64,000 nt of DNA from positions 62,001-126,000 of the forward strand of contig NZ_BBVD01000004.1 of NCBI RefSeq assembly GCF_000964545.1, in the 5' to 3' direction. Below are positions 17,266-26,276 of the stretch, in pieces. Positions within the stretch are counted from its first letter, which is position 1; every line of letters starts with the position of its first letter. Under the pieces are notes generated by a model, which was given only the letters and a program-made list of their open reading frames with translations, was not told the DNA's origin and ran no database searches. Source of the DNA: Comamonas thiooxydans. GTDB lineage: Bacteria; Pseudomonadota; Gammaproteobacteria; Burkholderiales; Burkholderiaceae_C. The position numbers and the translations under genes were made by a program.

Positions 17266-18240
17266 TCAGCGGGTGAGGATGATCGAGCCTTGCGAGCGTC
17301 CTTGCTCCAGGTCTGCGTGCGCCAGGGCTACGTCCCTGAGCGCGTAGCTTTTCCATATGCGAGGCGTGAGTATGCCGGCTGCGATGGCGTCAAGCACGTC
17401 CTGCGCACGGCTCTGATATTCCTCTATCGTTGCCGTATGCGCGGCCAGAGACGGACGGGTCAGAAACAGCGAGCCCTTGGCATTGAGCACGCCGACCTCA
17501 ATGGCAGGCGGCAGGCCCGATGTGGCACCAAACGACACCATCAGCCCTCTGGGTCGCAGGCAGTCCAGCGAAGCCAGGAAAGTGTCTTTTCCGATGGAGT
17601 CGTAGACCACGTCCACCTTTCGGCCCTGCGTGGCCTGCATCACCTGGGATGCCAGTGTCTGCGCATCAAAGACAAACACCTGATCGCAGCCTGCCGCCTT
17701 GGCTCGTTCCACGCTGGCGGGCCTGGAGACGACGCCCAGAACCTGGGCGCCCAGATGCTTGGCCCACGCGCACATCAGCTGTCCGAGAGCCCCGGCAGCG
17801 CCATAAATCAGGACTCGGCTGTCTTGACTCACCTGGCCGGTGGTCTTGAGCAGGTACTGAGCCGTGATGCCCTTGAACAGGACCGACGCGGCGGCATCAT
17901 CCGCGAGACCGTCCGGAAGCCGGATCAGACGATCAGCGGGGAACAAGCGCGCACTGGCATACGCGCCCAGCGGCCCGGTTGCGTAGCCAACACGGTCCCC
18001 TGACTTCAGGCCCGACACTCCCGAGCCCACGGCGGCCACTGTTCCCGCGCCCTCCAGACCCAACCCCGAAGGCAATGCAATCGGCACCAGGCCCTTGCGC
18101 TGATTGACATCCAGAGGATTGACACCGATGGCGGTCTGCTCGAGCAGAACCTCGCCCGGCCCCGGTGACGGCAGATCCAGCTCTTCGAGCTGCATCACTT
18201 CGGGCGCACCTGAGCTGTAGATTCGAATGGCGAGGGCCAT
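17266..18240 (-). CDS. Zinc-independent quinone oxidoreductase (medium-chain dehydrogenase family)
   Basis: QOR-type NADPH:quinone reductase of 324 residues. The GroES-like N-terminal half contains IGVNPLDVNQRKG. The Rossmann half has GAAGALGQLMCAWAKHLGA as the NADPH-binding motif. The cysteine/histidine zinc ligands of alcohol dehydrogenases are absent. It is cotranscribed with the LysR gene that follows, and its start has AAGGA seven bases upstream. It probably detoxifies quinones or reactive enones and may be induced by them. Confidence 0.9.
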   Translation of the reverse strand: MALAIRIYSSGAPEVMQLEELDLPSPGPGEVLLEQTAIGVNPLDVNQRKGLVPIALPSGLGLEGAGTVAAVGSGVSGLKSGDRVGYATGPLGAYASARLFPADRLIRLPDGLADDAAASVLFKGITAQYLLKTTGQVSQDSRVLIYGAAGALGQLMCAWAKHLGAQVLGVVSRPASVERAKAAGCDQVFVFDAQTLASQVMQATQGRKVDVVYDSIGKDTFLASLDCLRPRGLMVSFGATSGLPPAIEVGVLNAKGSLFLTRPSLAAHTATIEEYQSRAQDVLDAIAAGILTPRIWKSYALRDVALAHADLEQGRSQGSIILTR

Positions 18241-18304
18241 GACTTTTCCTTGTGAATAACGAAGAAACCATCGTATTCATGCCACCTGCGTGCATCAACA
18301 TGAG

Positions 18305-18329
18305 CACATGCACATAATAAGTGCATGTG
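18305..18329. promoter_or_regulatory. Inverted repeat upstream of quinone oxidoreductase gene
   Basis: Perfect 9-bp arms cacatgcac (18305-18313) and gtgcatgtg (18321-18329) around the AT-only spacer ataataa, 65 bases upstream of the oxidoreductase start. The dyad with an AT-rich centre fits a LysR-type operator for the cotranscribed regulator. The assignment is inferred. Confidence 0.55.
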
Positions 18330-18481
18330 GTGCAGCAATCACCCTATGACGCTCCGTGCTTGGCCGAAGCCATGAAGCGGACTGCCACTGACACACCGCC
18401 AGTTGCGAGACAAGGTAGCCAGTCAGCTAAAGCGAAATCAGACGCTTGAAGCGAAAGAAGATTTACAAGAAAGCTTGATCA

Positions 18482-18748
18482 ATGAGCATAGAACTCCCCA
18501 AACACGCGCAGCAGCAGGCCATTGCCTCCATAGAACGCTATTTCCGCGAAAACATGGACGAACCCATAGGCAATATGCAATCCGGTGCCCTGCTGAATTT
18601 CTTTCTCGCGGAAATAGGCCCCAGCATCTACAACCGTGCCGTGGCCGATGTGCAGGAAAACCTGCAGGCCAGGCTGCAGGAGCTGGACTATGAGGTCGGC
18701 AAGGAAGAATTCAGCTACTGGACGGCCAAGCGCGCTGGCAAGCGCTGA
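18482..18748 (+). CDS. DUF2164 family protein
   Basis: An 88-residue protein of the DUF2164 family, recognised from SIERYFRENMDEPIGNMQSG and LLNFFLAEIGPSIYNRAVAD. Its function is not established. The family is small, soluble and largely helical. A single base separates it from the next small gene, and sbcD and sbcC follow in the same direction, so a four-gene operon is likely. Confidence 0.88.
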   Translation: MSIELPKHAQQQAIASIERYFRENMDEPIGNMQSGALLNFFLAEIGPSIYNRAVADVQENLQARLQELDYEVGKEEFSYWTAKRAGKR

Positions 18749-18749
18749 A

Positions 18750-19028
18750 ATGCTTCCAGCCAGACGCCTGCAAACAGCTTTGCGGCCAGACCAGCCGGCA
18801 CCGACTGCGGCGGCGTTGGAGAAACTGGCTCATGCCCTCAGGGACGAAGGCATGAGCCAGGCCGCGCTCTACCGCCTGTTCCAGGCCGAGCATTCGCGCT
18901 CGGACCTCGATGAACCGCGCCTGGAGGCGCTGGCCGGGACCATGGACCTGATCTGGGGTGGCGGCTGGGCCAAAGGCCATGCCTTGTTCGAGCAGGAGCT
19001 ATCGCAAGAACGGCTGGACAGCGAGTAA
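18750..19028 (+). CDS. Hypothetical protein in sbcDC operon
   Basis: A 92-residue protein starting at the ATG in the TGAAATG junction, one base after the DUF2164 stop. It looks all-helical (LEKLAHALRDEGMSQAALYR) and ends in a charged tail. I do not recognise a family. Tight spacing with DUF2164 upstream and sbcD 30 bases downstream indicates cotranscription and translational coupling. A longer frame back to 18636 would overlap DUF2164 and is unlikely. Confidence 0.72.
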   Translation: MLPARRLQTALRPDQPAPTAAALEKLAHALRDEGMSQAALYRLFQAEHSRSDLDEPRLEALAGTMDLIWGGGWAKGHALFEQELSQERLDSE

Positions 19029-19058
19029 GACGGGGGCCGGCTGGCATACCATCGCCGC

Positions 19059-20303
19059 ATGCGTCTTCTCCATACCTCCGACTGGCATCTGGGCCAGCAC
19101 TTTATGGGCCGCAGCCGTCAGGCCGAGCATCAGGCCCTGATCGACTGGTTGCTCACCCAGGTGCAGGCCCATGCCGTGGATGCCGTGCTGATCGCCGGCG
19201 ACATCTTCGACACCGGAGCCCCGCCCAGCTATGCGCGCGAGCTGTACAACCAGCTCATCGTGCGCCTGCACGACGCGGGCACGGCCTTGCTGATCCTGGC
19301 GGGCAATCATGACTCGGTCAGCGTGCTCGATGAAAGCCGAGAACTGCTGACCTACCTGGGCGCCCAGGTGGTCAGCTCGACCGGTGATGAGGCCCGGCAT
19401 GTCGTCACGTTGCCGCGACGTGGCACAGCGCGGGAGCCTGGCTGCATCGTCTGCGCACTGCCCTTCATCCGCCCGCGTGATGTGCAGCAAAGTCAGGCCG
19501 GACAAAGCGCACAGGACAAGCAGCAGGCACTGCAAGCCGCGATTGCATTCACCTACCAGCGCGTGTATGCCGCAGCCCTTCAAACGCAGAATGAGATACA
19601 GGCCAGCCAGGGCGAACTGCTGCCCATCATTGCCACCGGCCATCTGACCACGGTGGGTGCCAGCAGCAATGAATCGGTGCGTGAAATCTATGTAGGCGCA
19701 CTGGAGGCTTTTCCGACCAATGCTTTCCCGCCAGCCTGCTATATCGCCCTTGGCCATATCCACAAGCCGCAGCTCGTCGGCGGGCTCGATCACATCCGCT
19801 ACAGTGGCTCGCCCATCGCGCTGGGCTTTGACGAAGCCAGGCAGACCAAGCAGGTACACCTGGTGGATCTCAATGCCGGCGGGCTGCAGGCCGTCACCGC
19901 CCTGCCCGTGCCGGTGTTCCAGCCCATGGCCTCCATCGCCGGCAGTCTGACGCAGATGCCTGCCTTGCTGAAATCTGCCTCGGCCCAGGCACAAGCCGAT
20001 CGACCGGTCTGGCTGGAGGTGACGGTACAGGAAGACGACTATCTCTCCGACCTCACGGCGCGCGTGCAGGCCATGGCCGAGTCGCTGCCCGTGGAGATTC
20101 TGCGCATCAAGCGCCAGCGCAGCCAAGCTGCGGCACAGCTGTCCGGCGAGGCCCGCGAGTCGCTCGATGAACTCACCCCGCTCGATGTATTTGCGCGCCG
20201 ACTGGCCCAGGAGAGCCTGGAGCCGCCACTGCAATCGGCGCTGACCGAGCGCTATCAACAGGTGCTACACGGTCTCCATGACCAGCTGGGAGCTGTCGCA
20301 TGA
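19059..20303 (+). CDS. sbcD: Exonuclease subunit SbcD
   Basis: Mre11-type nuclease of the SbcCD complex, which cuts DNA hairpins and protein-blocked ends. The 414 residues contain all phosphodiesterase motifs: TSDWHLGQHF, VLIAGDIFD, LAGNHDS, IATGHL and ALGHIHK. The length fits E. coli SbcD (400). It overlaps sbcC by four bases (ATGA), so the two are translationally coupled. It acts in the cytoplasm with SbcC. Confidence 0.96.
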   Translation: MRLLHTSDWHLGQHFMGRSRQAEHQALIDWLLTQVQAHAVDAVLIAGDIFDTGAPPSYARELYNQLIVRLHDAGTALLILAGNHDSVSVLDESRELLTYLGAQVVSSTGDEARHVVTLPRRGTAREPGCIVCALPFIRPRDVQQSQAGQSAQDKQQALQAAIAFTYQRVYAAALQTQNEIQASQGELLPIIATGHLTTVGASSNESVREIYVGALEAFPTNAFPPACYIALGHIHKPQLVGGLDHIRYSGSPIALGFDEARQTKQVHLVDLNAGGLQAVTALPVPVFQPMASIAGSLTQMPALLKSASAQAQADRPVWLEVTVQEDDYLSDLTARVQAMAESLPVEILRIKRQRSQAAAQLSGEARESLDELTPLDVFARRLAQESLEPPLQSALTERYQQVLHGLHDQLGAVA

Positions 20304-23300
20304 GAATTCTCAAACTGCGGCTGAAGAACCTGAACTCGCTCAAGGGCGAGTGGAACATCGACTTCACCGCTGCCCCCTTTGCCGACAACGGCCTGTTTGC
20401 CATCACCGGATCCACGGGCGCTGGCAAATCCACGCTGCTCGATGCCATCTGCCTTGCGCTCTATCACCAGACGCCGCGCCTCGACAGCATCAGCGGCAGC
20501 AACGACATCATGACGCGCCACACCGGTGAGTGCGAAGCCGAGGTGGAGTTCGAAGTCAAGGGCGTGGCCTACCGCGCCTTCTGGAGCCAGCGCCGCGCGC
20601 GCGGCAAGCCGGATGCAGCCCTTCAAGCTCCCAGGGTGGAGCTGGCACTGGTGGCGGACGGCAGCATACTCACCACCCATATCAAGGACAAAACCCGGCG
20701 CATCGCCGAAATCACCGGACTGGACTTTGCGCGCTTTACCAAGTCCATGCTGCTGGCCCAGGGAGGCTTTGCCGCCTTCTTGCAGGCCACGGCCAATGAG
20801 CGCGCCGAGCTGCTCGAAGAACTGACCGGCACCGATATCTACGGTCGCATCTCGCAGTCCGTTTTCGAAAGAGCGCGCGACGCCCGCCAGGCCCTGGAGA
20901 AGCAACAGGCCCAGGCACAGGGCATGCAACTGCTGGATGCAGGCACACGCGAGCAGCTGCAGTCCCAGGCAGTACTGCTGCAGACCGGCTTGACGGATCT
21001 GCAGGCACGCCATCAGCAGCTGCAAACCGTACAACGCTGGCAGGCACAGACCATGCAGGCCATGGAGAACGTGGAGCAGGCACGCAATGCACAAGCAAAC
21101 GCCCAGCAAGCGCTGAGTGATGCCGCGCACGATTTGCTGCGCCTGCAGGCCCACGGACCTGCGCAGGCAATCCAGCCCATGCACCATCGCTGGCAGCTGG
21201 CACAAGACCAGCAAAGCGAACAGGCCGCGCAATTGCAGCAACTGCATACCCTGCGGCTGCAAGCCCAAAGCGCGCAATGGCATCAACACCAACAGGCCCG
21301 GCAACTGGCTGGCGATCAGCTGCAGCAGTCAAGGCTGCAGCTGCAGTCTGCACAGGCCCGGCAGGCCGACTTGACGGCATGGCAACAGGCCCATGCCAGC
21401 CACGCCCTGCTGGGTGAAAACCTCAGCGGCTGGCGCGAGCAGCTGCAGCAAGGCCAGCAACTGCAACGTCAAACCGTCCAGGCAGAAGGCCAGATGACGC
21501 AGTTGCAGAAGCTCGCCCGGCAACTGCAGCAGCAAGCAGATGCACAGACACAGCAATCCACGCAGTCGACACGGCAAGTCTCCCAGACGCTGCAACAGCA
21601 GCAGGCCTCAGAGCAAGCCCTGCAGCAGCAGTTGGCCACGCACGGCAGCCTGCCTCAGCTGCGCAGCCACTGGCAAAACGCAGAGCGCCAGCTGCATCAC
21701 TGGCAGCAGTTGCAGGAACATGCCGCACTGCGCCAGCCCCTGGACGTGCAGCAGCAGCGCAATTCGCAGGCGTTGAGCTCCGTTGATTCCCGCATTCAAG
21801 AGCAGCTGGCGCAACGCGATGACTTGCGTGCGCAGTACAAGGCGCTCAAGGAAAAGGTGGCCGACAAGCAAGCCCTGCTTGACCAGGAGCGCCTCATCCA
21901 AAGCCTGCAAGAGCACCGCGCCGCGCTGCAGCCCGGCGAAGCCTGCCCGCTGTGCGGGTCTCAGGATCACCCAGCCATCACCGAATACGCGGCGCTGGAT
22001 GTATCAGCCACTGCCGCTGCTCTGCAGCAGGCGCAGAGCGCGCTGGAATCTCTGCAACGCCAGGGCGAGCAGCTGAACACCGCGCTGGCCACTGCCCAGG
22101 GTCAGCAGCAGCTGCAGCAGGAGCAGCACCAGGCCATTGCCCAGCAGATTGAAAAATGGCTGTCACGCTGGGCTGACTTGCGCGCACAGAGCGCTGTGCC
22201 GCTGGATGAGGCGGCATGGCAGCAGCCCGAAGCACTGCGCACCGCTTGCGCTGAAGCCGGGCAGCAGATTGCGCAGCTGCAGCAGAACCTGGCCGATGCC
22301 GAAACTGCCGAACGCCAGCTGCAACAGTCCAAGGACGCCTGCCAGGCGGCTCTGCAACACCAGCAGCAGATCGAGCATGCACAGGCCAGCACCCGGCAGG
22401 CTCTGCAGAACAATCTGACGCAGCAGGAGCAGACCGCTCAGGCACTGCAAGCCTTGATGCAGCAGGCCGGCGACCTGCAAACTCGCTTGCAGCTTGCCCT
22501 GCAGACGGCAGGCTACGCATTGCCCGAGAGCGCGGACACCGCAGACTGGCTAGATGCGCGTCAGCAGGAATGGCAGCAATGGCAGCGCCAGCAACAGGCA
22601 ATGCAAGAGCTGACCCAGCAGATCGACCTGCTGCAACGCCAGGTCGAACAAGCCGCAGAGGATGCCGAGCACTGGCTGCAACGCAGCCAGGCCCTGCCCG
22701 ATCTGCCCGCCGACGCCACCGCCTGTACAGCGCCAGCCGCCGCCACGCTGCATGACTGCAAAACCCTGCTCGAGCAGACTGCGCAGCAGCTGGCCACGCT
22801 GCAAGGTCAGGCAAGCCAGGCACAAGCCACGCTCGAGCAGCTGCAGCAATCGACGCGGCAGGCCCAGGCCGAATGGCAGCAGGCGCTGCAGGCCAGCCCG
22901 TTCTCCGACGAGGCGCAGTACTCCGCAGCCCTGCTGTCCGATGCCGAACAGCAAGGTCTGCAGGCACTGAGCAACCAGCTTCAGGGCGCGGCACAACGCG
23001 CAGCCGCCTTGCAGGCAGACGCCAGCCGGCGCCTGACCGCACTGCAGACACAGGCGCTCAGCGATGAAGCACCCGAAACCATTACCGAGCAGATTACCCA
23101 GCTGGAGACCGAACGCGCCCAGCAGGCCGAGCAACTGGGCGCCCACCGCGCCCGCCTCAAAGATGACGATGACCGCCGCGCGGGCCAGCAAGCCTTGCTG
23201 GCCCGGATTGCCGAGCAGGAACAGGACAGCGATCTCTGGCAACACCTGGACAGCCTGATAGGCTCCGCCAGAGGCGACAAGTTCCGCAAGTTCGCACAGG

Positions 23301-23731
23301 GGCTGACGCTAGACCATCTGCTGCATCTGGCCAACCGACACCTGGAGCGCCTGCACGGTCGCTATCTGCTGCGGCGCAAGCCCACTGGCGAGCTGGAGCT
23401 GGACATTGTGGACGGCTGGCAGGGCGATGTGGCGCGCGACACGCGCACGCTCTCCGGCGGCGAGGCCTTTCTCGTCAGCCTGGCACTGGCACTGGCACTG
23501 TCCGATCTGGTCAGCAGCAAGACCTCGATTGACTCGCTATTCCTCGACGAAGGCTTCGGCACGCTGGACGGCGATACGCTGGAGATGGCCCTCGCCGCGC
23601 TCGATGCACTCAACGCCAGCGGCAAGATGATTGGCGTCATCAGCCATGTGGAAGCCCTCAAGGAGCGTATTCCGGCGCAGATCCGCGTGGAAAAAGCGGC
23701 CGGAATCGGCTACTCCAGACTGGTGATCTGA
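20300..23731 (+). CDS. sbcC: Exonuclease subunit SbcC (Rad50-like ATPase)
   Basis: SMC-like ATPase of the SbcCD nuclease, 1143 residues. Walker A is GSTGAGKSTLLDA near residue 40. A very long coiled coil carries the zinc hook CPLCGSQDH (about 549-557). Signature LSGGEAFLVSLALALAL and Walker B SLFLDEGFGTLD lie at the C-terminus. The coiled-coil arms are exceptionally rich in Gln and Ala, with long runs of CAG/CAA codons. The gene is convergent with the dioxygenase-like gene, eight bases apart, with no terminator between them. Confidence 0.96.
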   Translation: MRILKLRLKNLNSLKGEWNIDFTAAPFADNGLFAITGSTGAGKSTLLDAICLALYHQTPRLDSISGSNDIMTRHTGECEAEVEFEVKGVAYRAFWSQRRARGKPDAALQAPRVELALVADGSILTTHIKDKTRRIAEITGLDFARFTKSMLLAQGGFAAFLQATANERAELLEELTGTDIYGRISQSVFERARDARQALEKQQAQAQGMQLLDAGTREQLQSQAVLLQTGLTDLQARHQQLQTVQRWQAQTMQAMENVEQARNAQANAQQALSDAAHDLLRLQAHGPAQAIQPMHHRWQLAQDQQSEQAAQLQQLHTLRLQAQSAQWHQHQQARQLAGDQLQQSRLQLQSAQARQADLTAWQQAHASHALLGENLSGWREQLQQGQQLQRQTVQAEGQMTQLQKLARQLQQQADAQTQQSTQSTRQVSQTLQQQQASEQALQQQLATHGSLPQLRSHWQNAERQLHHWQQLQEHAALRQPLDVQQQRNSQALSSVDSRIQEQLAQRDDLRAQYKALKEKVADKQALLDQERLIQSLQEHRAALQPGEACPLCGSQDHPAITEYAALDVSATAAALQQAQSALESLQRQGEQLNTALATAQGQQQLQQEQHQAIAQQIEKWLSRWADLRAQSAVPLDEAAWQQPEALRTACAEAGQQIAQLQQNLADAETAERQLQQSKDACQAALQHQQQIEHAQASTRQALQNNLTQQEQTAQALQALMQQAGDLQTRLQLALQTAGYALPESADTADWLDARQQEWQQWQRQQQAMQELTQQIDLLQRQVEQAAEDAEHWLQRSQALPDLPADATACTAPAAATLHDCKTLLEQTAQQLATLQGQASQAQATLEQLQQSTRQAQAEWQQALQASPFSDEAQYSAALLSDAEQQGLQALSNQLQGAAQRAAALQADASRRLTALQTQALSDEAPETITEQITQLETERAQQAEQLGAHRARLKDDDDRRAGQQALLARIAEQEQDSDLWQHLDSLIGSARGDKFRKFAQGLTLDHLLHLANRHLERLHGRYLLRRKPTGELELDIVDGWQGDVARDTRTLSGGEAFLVSLALALALSDLVSSKTSIDSLFLDEGFGTLDGDTLEMALAALDALNASGKMIGVISHVEALKERIPAQIRVEKAAGIGYSRLVI

Positions 23732-23739
23732 AGTCTGGT

Positions 23740-24705
23740 TCAGGTGCCAGGCGGAGGTGGCGGCATCATGCCCGGGCGCGGCGGCCGCATGCCGCCGGGC
23801 CGCCCCGGACCTCCTGGCCCACCCGGGCCGCCTGGCGGCATGGAGCCCTTGACCTGGCAGAGCTTGTCGGCACTGTCGCTGCGCACCACCACGGTCTTCG
23901 ATGCCAGCATCACCCCTCCCAGGTTCTGCACATCGAAGACATAAGGCGTCTTGTCCGGCTCCTGCCCGACCACGTTGTCCACATCCAGGCGGGTATCGGG
24001 CTGGCCCTTGTCCTTGTAAAGCGGCGCCTGCGCAAAGATCTCGCTGTTGAGCGCATCGCTGAACAACAGCTGGCTGGTCAGCCACGATGCAGCGCTGTCC
24101 GCCGGGTCGTAGCTACCTTGCAGAATGCGAAAGTGCACATGCACGGCACGGCCGCGATACCAGCCGGGGTAGCAGCTGTCGAAGCGCGCCACGCCATGGC
24201 CGTCGGTGCGCTGATAGCCGCGAAAGAACTGCTTGTTCACATCGGCGGCATCGTTGTTGCACATGCGGTGAATCTGGCCCGAGTAACCGCCCGTGTGATT
24301 GGTATGCCAGATCTCCACAATCGTGCCCGACACCGGCTCGCAGCGCTCGTTGACCACGCGGATCTGCATATGCAGCGGCAGGCCGTCCCAGCCATCGCTG
24401 ACATCCATGCGCTCGGGAGACAGCGTGTGGCAGGGGCCGATGGTGGCCTCGCAGGTCAGGCGGCAACTGCCCGCCAGCCCGGCACTGGCAAACGGGTTGA
24501 TGCCGCGCACAGCGGCTGTGATGGCCGCCGTACCACCGCTGAGCCATGGAGCAGCCGCTTTCCCCACGCTCCTCACCGACTCCGCAGCGGGAGCTGCGCA
24601 GCCGAGCAAGGGAATGACGGGCAGCACCCCCAGCACAGCACCGGAATGCTGCAGCCAATGTCTGCGGGTAAGCGGCAGGAAAGAGTCGGAGGATGAATGA
24701 GGCAT
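23740..24705 (-). CDS. Exported intradiol-dioxygenase-like protein with Pro/Gly tail
   Basis: A 321-residue protein. The N-terminus has a twin-arginine-like LTRRHWLQ, a hydrophobic stretch and a lipobox LLGC, so it is probably exported and perhaps lipidated. The central domain (about 85-260) matches intradiol ring-cleavage dioxygenases, with candidate Fe(III) ligands Tyr in HTNHTGGYSG and Tyr/His/His in YPGWYRGRAVHVHF. The last 35 residues are a collagen-like PGG/PGR repeat ending in a proline run. Cytoplasmic catechol dioxygenases lack both the signal and the tail. The substrate is unknown, and it lies alone and convergent with sbcC. Confidence 0.82.
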   Translation of the reverse strand: MPHSSSDSFLPLTRRHWLQHSGAVLGVLPVIPLLGCAAPAAESVRSVGKAAAPWLSGGTAAITAAVRGINPFASAGLAGSCRLTCEATIGPCHTLSPERMDVSDGWDGLPLHMQIRVVNERCEPVSGTIVEIWHTNHTGGYSGQIHRMCNNDAADVNKQFFRGYQRTDGHGVARFDSCYPGWYRGRAVHVHFRILQGSYDPADSAASWLTSQLLFSDALNSEIFAQAPLYKDKGQPDTRLDVDNVVGQEPDKTPYVFDVQNLGGVMLASKTVVVRSDSADKLCQVKGSMPPGGPGGPGGPGRPGGMRPPRPGMMPPPPPGT

Positions 24706-25044
24706 GGAGCTTTGGCGTCAAGTCAGACTGGCTGCATGCTAGTGCACGGCAAGTCATTCAGGCGCTTGCTTTGCGAGCTTTACCGCAACGATACATCTAC
24801 GCAGCGCCCCCCAAATTACCCTTAACCGGCAGATCTCCAGCACTGCCAAACACTCACCAATCCATAGCAAACACCACTTTAATTGCGGGCGTAATAGATT
24901 GATTTCACTAAAGAAACATCAAGACTTCAAGCCGCCATCCACCCATCAAGTCTGGTGTTAACCCTCTGCGCCGGCCTGTCACTCGCTTCAAAGATGCATG
25001 CACTGGCGGAAGGCCAGGATAACCACCCAGAGGAGATGAAGTAG
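24706..25044. other. Divergent intergenic region, dioxygenase-like gene and TRAP operon
   Basis: About 340 bases between two divergent starts, with a locally AT-rich centre (about 24770-24920). It must hold both promoters. A Shine-Dalgarno GAGGAG lies just before 25045. I see no strong palindrome, and no adjacent regulator gene explains its control. Confidence 0.4.
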
Positions 25045-26160
25045 ATGACACAGGAGACCCAGAAAGCCGGCCGCCGCAACCTACTCAAAGGTGCCGCGGT
25101 GGCTGCTTCCGCCATGTCCGTGCCCATGATAAGCACGGCCCAGACCACGTCCTGGCGCTTTCAGAGTACCTGGCCGGCCAAGGACATTTTTCACGAGTTT
25201 GCCCAGGACTTCGCGAAGAAAGTCAACGACATGACTGGCAACCGCCTCAAGATCGAGGTGCTGCCTGCCGGCTCCGTGGTGCCTGCATTCCAGTTGCTGG
25301 ATGCCGTATCCAAAGGCACGCTGGATGGCGGACACGGCGTGATTGCGTACTGGTATGGCAAAAGCCAGGCCGTAGCGCTGTGGGGGTCCGGACCGGCCTT
25401 TGGCATGGATGCCAATATGGTGCTGGCCTGGCACAACTATGGCGGAGGCAAGGAGTTGCTGGACGAGATCTACGGCGGCCTGAAAATGGATGTGGTCTCC
25501 AAACTCTACGGCCCCATGCCGACCCAGCCGCTGGGCTGGTTCAAGAAACCCGTGGCCAAGGTGGAGGACCTGAAGGGACTGAAATTCCGCACCGTCGGCC
25601 TTGCCGTGGATGTGTTTACGGAAATGGGTCTGGCAGTGAACCCGCTGCCTGCCGGTGAGATCGTTCCAGCCCTGGATCGCGGCCTGCTGGATGCCGCCGA
25701 GTTCAACAATGCATCCAGCGACCGCGTGCTGGGCTTTCCAGATGTGACCAAGAACTGCATGCTGCAAAGCTTTCACCAGTCGAGCGAGCAGTTTGAGGTG
25801 CTGTTCAACAAGACCAAGTTCAACGCCCTGCCGGCCGAGATCAAGTCCATCATCGAGTACGCCACCCAGGCCGCCAGCGCCGACATGAGCTGGAAGGCCA
25901 CCGACCGCTATGCCAAGGACTATGCAGAGATGCAGTCCAAGCAGGGCGTGAAGTTCTACAAGACACCCGACGCCATCCTGCGCGCCCAACTGGCCGCCTG
26001 GGACAAGGTGACATCCAAGAAGGCCGCCGAGAACCCCATGTTCAAGCGGGTGATGGACTCCATGCGCACGTTTGCCCAGCGCAGCGGGCGCTGGCAAAAC
26101 GATACCGACCTCGACTTCAAGATGGCCTGGAACCACTACTTCGCGCAAAAACGCAGTTGA
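25045..26160 (+). CDS. TRAP transporter substrate-binding protein (chloroaromatic/mannitol type)
   Basis: Periplasmic binding protein of a TRAP transporter, 371 residues. The N-terminus is a twin-arginine signal (GRRNLLKGAAVAASAMS), so export in folded form is expected. The mature part has the DctP-fold motifs FADRVNDMTG-like AKKVNDMTGNRLKIEVLP and LKGLKFRTVGLAVDVFTEMG. It belongs to the branch with FcbT1 and TakP, known for chloroaromatic acids, mannitol and keto acids. A strong GAGGAG precedes the ATG. The two permease genes follow. Confidence 0.9.
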   Translation: MTQETQKAGRRNLLKGAAVAASAMSVPMISTAQTTSWRFQSTWPAKDIFHEFAQDFAKKVNDMTGNRLKIEVLPAGSVVPAFQLLDAVSKGTLDGGHGVIAYWYGKSQAVALWGSGPAFGMDANMVLAWHNYGGGKELLDEIYGGLKMDVVSKLYGPMPTQPLGWFKKPVAKVEDLKGLKFRTVGLAVDVFTEMGLAVNPLPAGEIVPALDRGLLDAAEFNNASSDRVLGFPDVTKNCMLQSFHQSSEQFEVLFNKTKFNALPAEIKSIIEYATQAASADMSWKATDRYAKDYAEMQSKQGVKFYKTPDAILRAQLAAWDKVTSKKAAENPMFKRVMDSMRTFAQRSGRWQNDTDLDFKMAWNHYFAQKRS

Positions 26161-26276
26161 TGCCGACACAGCGCAGCCCAGAAGGGGCTGCGCCTGTCTG
26201 CCTCCCGCAACCCCGCCCCGGCAGGCGGGCATCCCATCCTCTTCGCACCTCGCTGCATCATGCAGCGGAGACTGCC

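Noticed and set aside
20900..23100. CAG-rich tract as a noncoding microsatellite
   Set aside because: It is in frame throughout, encodes the SbcC coiled coil around an intact zinc hook, and is not a perfect repeat.
24693..24902. 69-residue frame in the gap before the TRAP operon
   Set aside because: No ribosome-binding site, no recognisable pattern, and it overlaps the divergent gene's start.
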